Below are positions 18,078-28,197 of a stretch of 64,000 bases of DNA, piece after piece. The DNA is taken from the NCBI GenBank assembly GCA_963721385.1, contig CAVRJB010000004.1, forward strand, positions 62,001-126,000, read 5' to 3'. Within the stretch, counting starts at the first letter, position 1, and the number at the start of each line of letters is the position of its first letter. Under the pieces are notes generated by a model. The model was not told where the DNA came from. It did no database searches and saw nothing but the letters and a program-made list of their open reading frames with translations. The position numbers and the translations under genes were made by a program. The DNA is from DAOMFB01 sp963721385. Lineage in GTDB: Bacteria > Acidobacteriota > Thermoanaerobaculia > UBA5066.

Positions 18078-20974
18078 TTCGGGGTCGCCGCCAGCACCGC
18101 CTGGAAATACGTCGGGTCGTTCGTGCCGTTGTCGATCGTCGTGGCGTAGGCCGCGACGTTTCCGCCTGAGGGCGACACGCGGATCAGGACCGGGCCGAGG
18201 TCCGGCTTCAGGCCGCGCGCGTTGAAGAGATCGTTGATCTGGCCTCCTGCACCCTGGGGGAGCGACTTCGTGAAGCTGTCGACGACGACTCCCTTCCCGT
18301 CGACGATCTCGACACCGATCGTCAGCGGACCGCCGAGGTTGCCGGGCGGGAGGAGGTCGACGAGGGCGAGATTCGTCCGGAAGCCGGGGGCCTGCACGGG
18401 GCCGAGGATCTCCAGCGTCTCGCCGGCCGTGACGCTCTGGAACGAGTTGAGCGGCGGAACCGGATGTCCGTACGTGCCGACGCCGGAGGCATTCGAATAG
18501 CCGGGAGCGTTCGTATAGGTCCGCGACGTGACACGGACCCCCTCCGCGGTCTCGGGCGAGGCGTCGGACGTGAAGCTCACCTGAGCCACGCCGGTCAGCC
18601 CGAAAGCGCCGAGGAGCGCGTCCCGGATCACTTTCGACTCCTGCGGAAGGAGGACGAGGAAGAGCGACTTCGTCGTCAGCGGCGACGCCCAGTCGCGCGC
18701 CGTGAGAGTCACGGACCGCGCCTCCGGCGTCGGGTTGAAGAGGTAGAGGTCCGACCGGAACGCGGCTCCGTTCGCGCCGTCGGCGTGGACGAGCGCGGGA
18801 ATCGAACGCGACACGGTGGCCGGAAGGTCGGGCCCGAACCAGGTCGGGTCGTTCGTCGCGTTGTCGATCGCGGTGAGCCCGGCGATGACCGCGCCCTTCC
18901 CGGGCGCGAGGGTGAGCGAGCCGCGGCTCCCCGCCGGGAGGCCGGCCGCCTCGCCGAGGCCGTTCAACTGCCGCTGCGTCCCGACCGGCACGTCGAGGTC
19001 GAGCGTCACCGGCGGAAGGTCGGCCGAGGAGGGCGCGAGCGTGAGGGAGATCCGCGAGCCCCGGACGCTCGCGTCGGTGGCGACGAGATTCGTCCGGAAG
19101 CCGGGCCCGAGCAGCGTGGCCGAGAAGGTGACCGGGAAGTTTGCGCTCGCCGCGGCGTAGACGTCGACGGCCCCGACCCCCATGCCGAAACTGCCCTGCT
19201 CGCCGAGGCTGTACGTCCGGCTCGTGGCGTCGACCGAGCGCCCGCCTGCCGGGACGACGAGGAGCGCTCCGGAGCCGGCGTCGAGACCGAAAAGCGTCTT
19301 CAGGACGTCCGGGACGAGTCGGATCTCTCCCGGCTCGAGGACGACGAGCACCCCGGTGCCGGTGGAGATCGTCTGGGGATTCGGGACGAGGCTCACCGAG
19401 ACAGAGAGGGGAGTTTCGTCGGGATTGCGAAGCGTCAGATCGGTCCGCCAGACGCTCCCGTTCCGGCCGTCGGCCCGCGCCGCCGCAGGGATCAGGAGCC
19501 GCTGGACGAGCGACGCCTTCACGACACCCCACTCCTGCACGACGTCGGCGCCGCCGCCTCCGCCCGCCGGTCCGCCCCCGCCCGGGGCCAGGATCGAGAA
19601 AAACGACGCACCTGCGTCGAAGAAGAACGGCGCGCCGTTCGCGGCGGCGTCGACGTCGAGGTGGACGAAGCCCTTGTTCGATGTCTCGTTCAGGAAGAGC
19701 TCGTCGTACTGCCGAGGCGCGGGCTGGCCGACCTCCCAGACGGCGAGCGCGGGGTCGATGAACCGCCGCTCGGGCGTCGGCCTCGGGCGGTCGGCCTGGA
19801 GCAGGAGGCGGTTGCCCGAGACCGCGACGTGGATCGCCTCGACGTCGGGCCGCGTCGCGTCGGACCAGTGCGTCACGAGGCCATTTGCGGCCGAATGTGA
19901 CATCAAGGTGGTCGAGCCGGCGTCGCGCTTCACGATCCAGGCACTTTTCCCGGTCGCGGACGAGACGCCGAAGAGGCGCGTCTCCGGGCTCGCGTCCGCG
20001 GTGACGAGCTCGGTGAAGGACCCGCCGCGGGCGACGCCGAACGACCTCGGCGCCGTGAACGGTGGCTTCACGACGCCGCCCCCTCCGTCGACCTGAACGT
20101 ACGTCGAGTCGTCCGTCGCCATCCACGCCTGGAGCGTCGGCGGCACCGCGGCGAGGTCGAGGAGACGCGTGACGTTGCCCGAGAGATCGACGGAGAAGAG
20201 GCCGCTTGTTCTCGTGTCGCCGGTCGCGACGCCGCCCGGGCCGGGGCGAACCAGATCCGCCGCGACGAGGAAGCGGGCCCAGTAGACGTCGGACCCGACG
20301 AGAGCGGGCGCGGCCGTCGGGCTCTGCCCGCTGGCGAGAAGGCGAGTCTGGCCCGAGGCCCCGATGCCGACGAGGCTCCAGCCTCCGGCAGGAGTCCCGT
20401 CAGCCGGGAAGGCGGCGACGAACGGAAACGCCGACGTTCCGAGGCGCAGCGAGGCGCCCCGCTCCCGCGCGACCCAGCCGCCGATGTCGCTCATCCCCCC
20501 GGCGGCCAGCCCCTCGGGATGGAGGCTCGGGGGCAAAGCGACGGGCGTCCACGTCGCGCCGGTGTCGCGGCTGAAAAGGAGCCGCATCGCCGTCTGGGTC
20601 GGTTCTCCGGGCAGCGTCGCGTCGGTCACGACGAGAAGACGGACGTTCTTGCCGTCCTCGTACGACGCAGCAAAGAGAATTCGGCTCGGCGCCGCGCCGG
20701 GCGAGACGTCGCGGGGCTCGTCGATCCCCTCGGCGTCGTAGACGACGAGGCGTGACGTCGAAACGCACGTAAGACAGATGGGTCCCATCCACGGTCCCGG
20801 GGTCCCGCCGGTCCTCTCGACGAGGAGATGGTGTCGGTCGAGCCGGCTCTGCACGGCGGGAATCGCGGTGCGCGCGGTGACCGGGGCGTAGGAGATGACG
20901 CGCGCCTCCGCCGGGCCGCTGAGCCCGGCGAGGAGGACGGCGGTGAGGGGCGCGAGCCTCGTGAGCTTTGTCAT
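18074..20974 (-). CDS. Large secreted protein with two C-terminal repeat modules
   Basis: A 966-residue exported protein with a signal peptide (about residues 1-24, ending AEA). The N-terminal half (about 30-470) has repeated strand patterns and short motifs (FSRDTGATWTPV, GLFSVDLSGNVTRLL) resembling a beta-propeller or sialidase-like fold. A Gly-rich spacer around 475 leads to two tandem modules, about 490-720 and 725-966. Each module has the order RTDLTLRNP or RSDLYLFNP, then GFRTNL, then an IDNxTNDPTxF signature. The same two-module plan occurs in the neighbouring secreted protein. There is no catalytic motif and no visible sorting signal. An adhesin or surface-structure role is possible but is inference only. 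Confidence 0.7.
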   Translation of the reverse strand: MTKLTRLAPLTAVLLAGLSGPAEARVISYAPVTARTAIPAVQSRLDRHHLLVERTGGTPGPWMGPICLTCVSTSRLVVYDAEGIDEPRDVSPGAAPSRILFAASYEDGKNVRLLVVTDATLPGEPTQTAMRLLFSRDTGATWTPVALPPSLHPEGLAAGGMSDIGGWVARERGASLRLGTSAFPFVAAFPADGTPAGGWSLVGIGASGQTRLLASGQSPTAAPALVGSDVYWARFLVAADLVRPGPGGVATGDTRTSGLFSVDLSGNVTRLLDLAAVPPTLQAWMATDDSTYVQVDGGGGVVKPPFTAPRSFGVARGGSFTELVTADASPETRLFGVSSATGKSAWIVKRDAGSTTLMSHSAANGLVTHWSDATRPDVEAIHVAVSGNRLLLQADRPRPTPERRFIDPALAVWEVGQPAPRQYDELFLNETSNKGFVHLDVDAAANGAPFFFDAGASFFSILAPGGGGPAGGGGGADVVQEWGVVKASLVQRLLIPAAARADGRNGSVWRTDLTLRNPDETPLSVSVSLVPNPQTISTGTGVLVVLEPGEIRLVPDVLKTLFGLDAGSGALLVVPAGGRSVDATSRTYSLGEQGSFGMGVGAVDVYAAASANFPVTFSATLLGPGFRTNLVATDASVRGSRISLTLAPSSADLPPVTLDLDVPVGTQRQLNGLGEAAGLPAGSRGSLTLAPGKGAVIAGLTAIDNATNDPTWFGPDLPATVSRSIPALVHADGANGAAFRSDLYLFNPTPEARSVTLTARDWASPLTTKSLFLVLLPQESKVIRDALLGAFGLTGVAQVSFTSDASPETAEGVRVTSRTYTNAPGYSNASGVGTYGHPVPPLNSFQSVTAGETLEILGPVQAPGFRTNLALVDLLPPGNLGGPLTIGVEIVDGKGVVVDSFTKSLPQGAGGQINDLFNARGLKPDLGPVLIRVSPSGGNVAAYATTIDNGTNDPTYFQAVLAATPN

Positions 20975-21003
20975 GGAAACCTCCGGTGAGCGGACCTCAG
21001 GTA

Positions 21004-21018
21004 AGGGGGTAGTCCCCT
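21004..21018 (-). terminator. Hairpin between the two large secreted protein genes
   Basis: AGGGG-gtagt-CCCCT forms a perfect five-base stem in the 81-base gap downstream of the 21056-24356 gene and about 30 bases upstream of the next start. It could reduce read-through between the two genes. There is no U-tract, so the assignment is weak. Confidence 0.3.
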
Positions 21019-21055
21019 GGGAGTGCCGCGAGACGGGCCGACCTTTCGCGAGACG

Positions 21056-24000
21056 TCAGTACTCCACGGCCGGGATCATGGTGAGGTAGCTCCCGTCTGA
21101 AGTGACGGCGTCGTTCAGGACCCCGTAAGCGAAGAACGTGTCGTCACCCGAGGTACGGGTGACGACGGCATAGGCCTTCGTCGTTCCCGGCGCCGCCCCC
21201 GCTTTCTCGAGGATGCGCGTCCACTGGAACCAGTCGCCGGCGTTCAGCGTCACCGAGAGGGGAACGCCGACGGCGGCGCCGGTCGCCGCGTCGTGAAGCA
21301 GGACGGACAGGCCGATCGGGCCGCCCGAACCGCCGCCCGCGTGGAGGACAGCGAGGTTGGAGCGGACGGTCGCGTCCTGCGTGAGGCCCGGGATGACCGC
21401 CGAGGTCCGCGCCCCGCCGCCGGAGGGGAGGGCGGGGTAGGAGACGCCGAACGTTCCGCCCGTCGCCGCGTCGGGGTTCGGAGTGGACGTGCGCGCGATC
21501 GCGACCGTGCGGGGCGAGTCGAGGCTCTGGAGCGATCGGAACGTGACGGTGAGCGTCCCGGCCTGCGGGCCGCCCGACACGGGGTCGGGGATCGAGACGC
21601 CATGGTCGCGCAGGTACTGGATCACGTCCGGGATCGTCGACTGCTGATACGCGAGGAGGCTCACGGTGACGACGGGGGCTCCGGCCGCCGAGCCAAAGCC
21701 GGGCGCGGGGCGATAGACGAGGTCGACCGGCGTCGCGATGAGGCCGTCGTTGGCGAGCGTCAGCTCCGTCGTGAAGTGCGAGCCGGCGACTCCGAACGCG
21801 TCGACGACGACGGGGACGATCAGCTTCCGTGCGGCGGAGCGGCCGCCGGGCCGAAACATCGGGAGGACCGAACCGTCGGATGTCGCGGCGTCGTTCACGA
21901 CGCCGTAGGCGACGAAGGGCCCGGTCCCGGCGACACGGCGGAGGCGCGCGTAGCCGAACGCGCCGTCGGGGAGTCCCGCCTGCGCGAGGACGCCGTTCCA
22001 CTGGAACCACTCGCCGGGCGCGAGAGTCCGCGAGAGGACCGTCCCCGCCGGTGAGCCCGACGCCGCGTAGACCTGCACCTCGAGCGTGATCGGGTCGCCG
22101 CTGCGCCCGGCCAGGTGCGTCGCCGCGAGATTCGAGCGCGACACGCCGGAGACGGAGCGGAGACCGTAGACGTAGGCCTCCTCCTCGGCGGCGTCGAGAT
22201 CGCTCGTTCCGTCGAGGAAGACGCCGTAGCTCCCGCCGGCGACGCCGGGAGCAAAGGAACGCGCGAACGCGTAGAGGCCGGATGTGGCTGGCGAGGGCGC
22301 GCCGCCGGCATCGGCCGAGAAGGTCAGGCTCCCCGCGATCGGAGACGCGGGCGTCGCGGGCGGGATGGAGAGGCCGAGCTCGCGCAGGAAGGCGAGGGCG
22401 TCGGCGGCACGGATCTCCGTTCCCGACGGGAGCGGGACCGAAACGGTGCCCGCGGCCGAGGGCGGGCCGAACCCCGGCGCCGGACGGAACGTGACCGAGA
22501 CGACGCCGTCGGGGCCGCTGTTCCCGAGGGTCAGCTCCGTCCGGAATCGGACGCCGGCGCCGCCCGTGACGTCGAGGACGACCGGGAGGGCATCGGCAAA
22601 TGGCGCCGTTGCGGCGGTGAAGAGGCCGTGCCCGGCAGTGCCGACGAGGAGCGTGCTCCCGGGCCCGGCGCGGACGACGCGGGCGTCGACCCCCTTCGGG
22701 AGCCCGTCCGCCTCGGGCTGCCACGCGCCGGCCTGCTTGCGGGCGACGCCCGAGGTTCCCGCCGCGGCCCAGAGTGCTCCGGCGAGGTCGAGCGAGAAGA
22801 TCGAGGCTGACGTGAGGCCGGCCGAGTCCTTCCGCCAGAGGGGGCCGTCGCGCCGGTAGACGCCGCCGCCGAGAAGCCCGGCGAAAGCGGGGCCCGCAGG
22901 CGCTCCGACGCCTCCGAGGGAGGCGACGGCCGCTCCGAAGGGGAGCCCCTGCGAGGCGTCGTCCCAGGTCCCGTCGGAGCCGCGTCGGACGACGCCGAGA
23001 CCGGCGCTGGCGAAGAGCTCGGCCCCGACCTGCCGGATCGTGGCAACGGAAGCGTTGGGCGCGAGCCCGCCGTTGTCCGGGGTCCAGCTGCCCCCCGAAA
23101 AGCGGTAGACGCCGGCGCTCGGTGTCCCGGCCGCCACGTCGTGGGCCGAGGTCGGCGCGAGAGACGTCGGGATGACGCCGGCCGGAAGGCCCGTCGTCGC
23201 CGGCGAGAACGACGCTCCCGCGAGCGGGCCGCAGTTCGTCGCGACGAGAAGGCTGCGTCCGGTCGGGGGGGCGAGGTCGGCGACCGCGAGCGCGCCGCCG
23301 CAACCCGCCGGGAGGAGGTTCGACGGAATCGGGTCGCCGAGGTCGACGAGGCCGGCCCCGGCGGCAGCGACCACGGCGCGAATCTGGGGACCGGGCTGCG
23401 TGGTCACGGTGAGGGCGTCCGAGACGACGGTGGCGAAGAGGCCGCTCCCCGCCTCGCTCCACGACGAGCCGAGGAGGCGGTAGACGGGCCCGCCGGTGGT
23501 CCCGGCGTAAAGGTCGCTGCCGAGGAGGGCGAAGCTCTTCGCCGAGGCGATCGAAAGGCCGCCGTTCAGGGCGTTCCAGACCGAGCCGCTCTTCTTGAGG
23601 ATTCCTGCGTCGAGCGTCGCGGCGTGAAGCGCGCCTCCCGCAACCGCGAGAGCCCTGGACGTCGTGGACTCCGAAGGCGAGGTCGAGGGACCACGCTGCG
23701 CCATTCCACGAGTAGAGGCCGACCGAAGTCCCGGCGTAAAGCGTTCCGCCGGAGACGGCGAGCGCCTGCGCCCCTTCGCCCGGTCCCATGCCGGCCACGA
23801 GCGGCGTCGCCACGCCGCCGCTGTACCGGACGGCGCCGTTCGTCGCGCGGCCGGCGACGACGTCACCGGAGAACGCCGCGAACGAAACGACGATCCCGCC
23901 CGGAGCCGGAAGCGCGGTCCAGACGCCGCCCGTCCGCTTCAGCACGGCATCGCCGCCCGCCCAGAGCGAGGAGCCGTCGAAGAAGACGGCGCTCACGACC

Positions 24001-24356
24001 GAGGGCGAGCCGGGAAGCGGCTCCCGGCTCCAGGTTCCGTCGGCCGCCCGCTTCCAGAGGCCCTCGCCCGTCGCGGCCCAGACCGATCCGTCCGCGACCG
24101 TGACCGAAGCAATCGTACGGTCCGAAAGCCCGTCGAACGCAAAGGCGCCGGCCGAGAGCTTCCAGACGCCGCGGCTCGTTCCGGCCCAGAGCGTACCGCC
24201 GTCCGCGGCGAGAGCGCGCGTGTCGGCTCCCGAAGGCGCGGCGACCGGCTGGAAGCGGACTCCCGCACGGCTTTCCGGAGCGACGAATGCTGCGAGAAGA
24301 GAGAGGATGCCGGCGAGAACGAAGGGACGGCGGAGGGGCGAAGGTGTCTCGGTCAT
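21056..24356 (-). CDS. Very large secreted beta-propeller protein with two repeat modules (frameshifted)
   Basis: The signal peptide covers residues 1-31 (ending ESRA). Then come many short repeats of the type LAVSGGTLYAGTSVGLYSW and VADGSVWAATGEGLWK, the pattern of multi-blade beta-propellers of the two-component-regulator-propeller kind. The frame breaks near 23655-23690: the first 230 or so residues are in one frame, and the rest, from ALAVAGGALHAATLDAG onward, in the next. The corrected protein has about 1099 residues. Its last 500 residues are two tandem modules (about 595-840 and 848-1099) with FRTELTLGN, RSNLA, WFQWN and AYGVVNDAATSDGS motifs, homologous in plan to those of the downstream gene. 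It is probably cell-surface or secreted; function unknown. Confidence 0.7.
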
Positions 24357-24427
24357 GTTGATCGAAGTGAGTGTACCGTCGCGCGCCTGACGGACAGCCG
24401 TATCCTTTCGCCTGGGGAAACGAGCAG

Positions 24428-24730
24428 TTGTCGAAAATCACAGCGGGCGCCGGGCTCCTCCTCGCGCTCCTCGGGGCATGCTCGCCCGCGCCGCCGCCCG
24501 GCACGAGCTTCGTCCCCAAGGCGCCACCGCGCGAGGTGGTCGAGGACCCGGGCCCGCCGCCGGGCGACGGCTGGGCGTTTCTGCCCGGCCATCACGTCTG
24601 GAACGGCGAGCGCTTCGTCTGGGTGAAGGGGCGCTGGGAGAAGCGCCCGCGGCCGGACGCGCGTTGGCAGCCGGGGCGCTGGGTCTCGAGCCCGAAGGGG
24701 TGGTACTGGATCGAAGGAAGCTGGGACTGA
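24428..24730 (+). CDS. Small lipoprotein with YXWXPGHW-like repeats
   Basis: A 100-residue protein starting at a TTG (24428). Its first 19 residues form a lipoprotein signal with LLGAC as the probable lipobox. After a Pro-rich stretch it carries three aromatic repeats of the kind annotated as YXWXPGHW (WAFLPGHHVWNGERFVWVKG, ARWQPGRWV, GWYWIEGSWD). Such repeats occur in small periplasmic or outer-membrane proteins of unknown function in proteobacteria and acidobacteria. The gene is divergent from the large secreted protein and three bases before the nucleotidyltransferase gene. The TTG is chosen because it gives a clean signal peptide. Confidence 0.6.
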   Translation: MSKITAGAGLLLALLGACSPAPPPGTSFVPKAPPREVVEDPGPPPGDGWAFLPGHHVWNGERFVWVKGRWEKRPRPDARWQPGRWVSSPKGWYWIEGSWD

Positions 24731-24733
24731 GCC

Positions 24734-25970
24734 GTGATCGGCGAGACCGGCTTCGACGTCGCGCGCCTCCTGCCGGACCCTGATTTTCGTCTCTTCTCGG
24801 AAGCGGCCGTGGCCGCGCTCTCCGGAGGCACGGCCGCCCCGCTCCGCGAGGCGATCGCGCGGGACGACTCGCCGTCGCGCCGCGAGCTCGCGGCGTTCGC
24901 GGCGTCGATCCAGGGCGTGGCCCCCTTGCTCGCGACGCTTCCCGACGTCGGCTCGCTCCCGGCCGTCGTCACGGCGTTCCTCGGATCCGAGAGGGCGTCG
25001 TCGTCGACACGCGCGGCCCGGCTGAGACGGACGCTCCGGGAGACGGTGGCGAACCTCCGCGAGGCGGGCGTCGAGGTCGTGGCGCTGAAGGGCGCGGCGC
25101 TCGCGTTTTTCCACTACCCGCAGCCGGGGCTCCGCCCGATGGGGGATCTCGACCTCCTTCTCCGCGAGCCGCGTGATCTCGGACGGGCGACGGCGGCGCT
25201 CTCGCGAGCCGGCTGGAGGGCGCTCTTCGACACGCCGAGGCACCGGGTCTTCGCCCGGCCCGACGAGCGGGTCGCGCGCCCCGCCGCCGAGGACGCCGGG
25301 AACCCCGTCCGTCTGGAGATCCACACGTCGTTCCGCCTGCCCGTTCTCGGGCGGGTCTACGACGCGAGCGCGGCGCTGCGCGCGCAGGCGGAAACGCGCG
25401 ACCTCGACGGCACGCCCGACCGCGATCGCGGCGGGGCCCGCGCTCCTGACACATCTCCTCTTCCACGCGGCCGAGGACTTCGCGGGGAACGGGATCCGGG
25501 GGATCCAGGCCCACGACTTCCGAGTCCTCGCGAGAGCGCACGGCGCACTTTCGCCGGAGATCTCAGAGGATTCGGAGGTTCCTTCGAAGGGGAAGAAGGG
25601 CAGTGCCGCTCCGATCCTGTATGCGGCGGACGCGGTGCAGCGTCTTTTTCCCAACACGTTCGAAGGGCTTTTTCTCTCGGCTCTTTCTTCTCGTGTCATT
25701 CCCGAGCTTCGACAGCGCGCTGCGGCGCTGCCGCCGCTCCGACACACCCGGCCTCCCCGCGGCTGGTCCACGACGGCGCTCTCGCTTGTCGAGTCGCCCG
25801 GAAAGAAGGCGCGCTTCCTCGCCCGGACGCTCTTCCCGACGCTGGGCGAGGTGAAAGCGAACGCAGCGCCGGACGCGGCGGGCGCGGCCCTCGTCAACGC
25901 GTGGCTGCGGGTCTTCCTCTCGCGGGTGGCCGGCGCCGTACGGCGTCAGCCTCCGGCCAGTTCGCCGTAG
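24734..25970 (+). CDS. NTP_transf_5-type nucleotidyltransferase (frameshifted)
   Basis: The protein belongs to the uncharacterised nucleotidyltransferase group (Pfam NTP_transf_5). EVVALKGAAL near 114-123 and GLRPMGDLDLLL near 132-143, with the metal-binding pair D138/D140, are the family signature. An RLEIHTSFRLP stretch follows. The frame shifts near 25405-25430; the C-terminal half continues as ALLTHLLFHAAEDF and so on in the next frame to the TAG at 25968-25970. One extra base would explain it, giving about 411 residues. The start is a GTG at 24734. Members of this family often sit in envelope polysaccharide or HPr-kinase-related loci; an HPr-kinase-like gene is present at 35618-36538. 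It overlaps the opposing glycosyltransferase gene by 25 bases. Confidence 0.75.
25939..25969. terminator. Inverted repeat at the overlap of two convergent genes
   Basis: TACGGCG (25939-25945) and CGCCGTA (25963-25969) are perfect complements around 17 bases that hold a smaller GCC-tcc-GGC stem. The TAG of the nucleotidyltransferase gene overlaps the right arm and the stop of the opposing glycosyltransferase gene lies just inside the left arm. The repeat also encodes protein on both strands, so it may be partly coincidental. Confidence 0.35.
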
Positions 25971-27061
25971 ATCGACTCGAACGCCGCCGCCGTCGCGTCG
26001 GCGTCGTGCGCGACGGCGAACGCCCGGGCTGCGCGTCCCATCCGGAAGTGGCGTTCCGGATCGGAGAGGAGGGCGAGGATCCCCTCGGCGAGGGCACCCG
26101 GGTCCTGCGGCGGGACGGCGAGCGCGGCCTCCGGGGCGAGGTCGGCGACGAGGCCGACGGCCGTGCCGGCGGTCGGCGTCCCCGCGAGGGCCGCCTCGAG
26201 GACGGCGACGCCCTGCGCCTCCCAGCGCGAGGACTGGACGAAAAGGCTCGCGCCGCGGAAGAGCGGGGCGAGCCGGACCGGCGGGAGGAAACCGTGGAAC
26301 GTGACCCGCGACGAGAGTCCGAGTTCGCCGGCGAGCCGCACGGAGGCGCCGCCGTCCACGTCTTCGCCGACCTGATCGAGCCGCGCTCCGGGGAGAGCGT
26401 CGACGACCCGCCGGAACGCCGCGAGAAGCGTCGGCAGGTCCTTGACCGCGTTCCGGCTCGCGACGTGGAGGAGCCGGGCGCCGTCGCGTTCCGTTTGGGG
26501 TCCCGGCGAGAAGACGGACGCGTCGGCACCGAGCGGGACGACGTCGGCGGTAACGCCGAGCGCCGAGAGCTTCGCGGCGAGGAAGCGGGAGCCGGCGGTG
26601 ACGCGGGTGGCCCGCGACAGGGCGAAGCGTGTTTTCATTCGCTCGCGGCGATGAAGCCATCCGCCGTAGCCGATGTCGGGGAGCGCGGCGACCTCCCCTC
26701 CCGCGACGTGCACGGCGAGGGGCGTTCCGGACCGGAGCGTGGCGAGGGCCGCGAGCGCGGCCGCCGTCCCCGCCCAGAAGGCGTGGACGACGTCGAAGGG
26801 ACCCTCTCGGGCGAGGAGGCGGGCGAAGCGCGGCGCGAAGCGGAGGAGGCCGCTTCCCGGCAGACCTTCCGAGGGCAGGCCGAGGTTGTGGACCGTCGCG
26901 CCGAGGAGCGGCCACATTCCCGGTTCGGGCTCCTGGCGAAGGGCGGCGACGTGGACGTGGTGGCGGCGCGCGAGCCGCTCGATCAGGGAGAGGAGCGCCG
27001 GGATCACCCGCTCCGTTCCGCTCCGGTCGACGCCGCCGGGGACGACGAGGGCGATTCTCAC
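25946..27061 (-). CDS. GT4-family glycosyltransferase
   Basis: A 371-residue retaining glycosyltransferase of GT-B fold, CAZy family 4. The N-terminal domain starts RIALVVPGGVDRSGTERVI. The C-terminal donor domain has LLHVASRNAVKDLPTLL, VTFHGFLPP and the E-x7-E-type motif near SSRWEAQGVAVLEAALAGTP. The start is a GTG (complement of 27059-27061); no better ATG lies in the open region upstream, which overlaps the divergent heptosyltransferase-like gene. It probably acts on cytoplasmic intermediates of a surface glycan. The donor and acceptor are unknown. Confidence 0.85.
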   Translation of the reverse strand: MRIALVVPGGVDRSGTERVIPALLSLIERLARRHHVHVAALRQEPEPGMWPLLGATVHNLGLPSEGLPGSGLLRFAPRFARLLAREGPFDVVHAFWAGTAAALAALATLRSGTPLAVHVAGGEVAALPDIGYGGWLHRRERMKTRFALSRATRVTAGSRFLAAKLSALGVTADVVPLGADASVFSPGPQTERDGARLLHVASRNAVKDLPTLLAAFRRVVDALPGARLDQVGEDVDGGASVRLAGELGLSSRVTFHGFLPPVRLAPLFRGASLFVQSSRWEAQGVAVLEAALAGTPTAGTAVGLVADLAPEAALAVPPQDPGALAEGILALLSDPERHFRMGRAARAFAVAHDADATAAAFESIYGELAGG

Positions 27062-27116
27062 GCGGAGATCGTACGTCGCGCGGGATCTCCGCACGGAACG
27101 GCATAGCATCGTCGCC

Positions 27117-28193
27117 GTGGCCGCTCCGCTCCCTGTTCCGCCGTTCACGCCCGACGGGCTGCTTGGCGTGCCGCTCCGCGGACCGCACGAACCGCACCGG
27201 GTCGTTGTCATTCGACTCCACGCGTTCGGGGACACGGCGATCACCTTTCCGGTTTTGGCGGCGCTCCGGCGGCGCCTGCCCCTTGCGAAGATCGATGTCG
27301 TAACTGACATCCGCTCTGCTGCGCTCGTCAGGGCGCACCGCGACGTCGGCGAGGTCTATCCGTTCGACACACGGCAGCCGAAGCTCGCAAAAGGGGCGGC
27401 GCTGCTCGCCCTGGCGCTCGCCGTTCGCCGTCGGGACGTTCCCGCCGTACTCGACCTCCAACGAAACCGCTGGTCACTCCTTCTGACCCGCCTGCTCCGA
27501 CCGGGAGCCTGGGTGGGCTTCGATCGGCACGCCCCGCGCAGCGCGCTGACCCGCTACCTCGACGCAGTGGAATGGCTCGGTCTGGGCCGCCTCGTCCCGG
27601 TCCTTGCCCCGCACGCGAAGGACGCGCCTCTCCACGAGGCGCGGGAGCGGCTCCGGGACGCCGGGTGGAACCCGGCACGGCCGCTGGTCTGCCTGAACCC
27701 GGGGGGAGGGTGGGAGACGAAACAGTGGCCGCTCGACCGTTACTCTGAGCTCGGCCGCCGGCTCGTACGCGAGGGATGCCAGCCGATGACTCTGTCTGCG
27801 TCTCCCGTTCCGGCCCGATTCGCGGAACTTTCCTCAGCGCTCGGCGGCCTCCTGCTCGACTTCGCGGGGAAGACGGAGCCGGAAGCAGCCCTCGCGCTCG
27901 TCGCGCACGCTTCCCTCGTCGTCAGCGACGATTCGGGCCTGATGCACCTCGCCTGGGTTCAGGGAGTCCCGACTCTCGCCCTCTTCGGCTCCAGCCGCTC
28001 GGTCTGGAGTCGGCCGGAGGGGGAGAGAAGCGCCGGCTTTTACAGCGAGGATCTGGTCTGCGGGGCGTGCCTGCAGCCGACCTGCGGCCGAGGAGACCTC
28101 CACTGCCTGAAGCGCGTCACCATCGACGAGGTGCTGGGAAAGGCGCTTGGGCTGCTCCGCCCTCCCGTGGTGGAACCGGCCCCTACCCCGTAG
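27117..28193 (+). CDS. GT9 ADP-heptose:LPS heptosyltransferase-like protein
   Basis: A 358-residue GT9 family protein related to WaaC/WaaF/WaaQ, which transfer heptose or similar sugars to the lipopolysaccharide inner core. Visible features are VIRLHAFGDTAITFPVLAAL near 37-56, the donor-domain LNPGGGWETKQWP, FAGKTEPEAALALVAHASLVVSDDSG with the conserved DSG, and GVPTLALFGSSR. A C-terminal cysteine pattern (CGACLQPTCG) is common in the family. Translation starts at a GTG at 27117, 55 bases from the divergent GT4 start. The two glycosyltransferases point to lipopolysaccharide or another surface glycan. Confidence 0.85.
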   Translation: MAAPLPVPPFTPDGLLGVPLRGPHEPHRVVVIRLHAFGDTAITFPVLAALRRRLPLAKIDVVTDIRSAALVRAHRDVGEVYPFDTRQPKLAKGAALLALALAVRRRDVPAVLDLQRNRWSLLLTRLLRPGAWVGFDRHAPRSALTRYLDAVEWLGLGRLVPVLAPHAKDAPLHEARERLRDAGWNPARPLVCLNPGGGWETKQWPLDRYSELGRRLVREGCQPMTLSASPVPARFAELSSALGGLLLDFAGKTEPEAALALVAHASLVVSDDSGLMHLAWVQGVPTLALFGSSRSVWSRPEGERSAGFYSEDLVCGACLQPTCGRGDLHCLKRVTIDEVLGKALGLLRPPVVEPAPTP

Positions 28194-28197
28194 CGGA

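Noticed and set aside
2818..25430. Programmed +1 frameshifting as explanation of the four breaks
   Set aside because: The four sites share no slippery sequence or stop-codon context, and the affected proteins are unrelated; indels are simpler.
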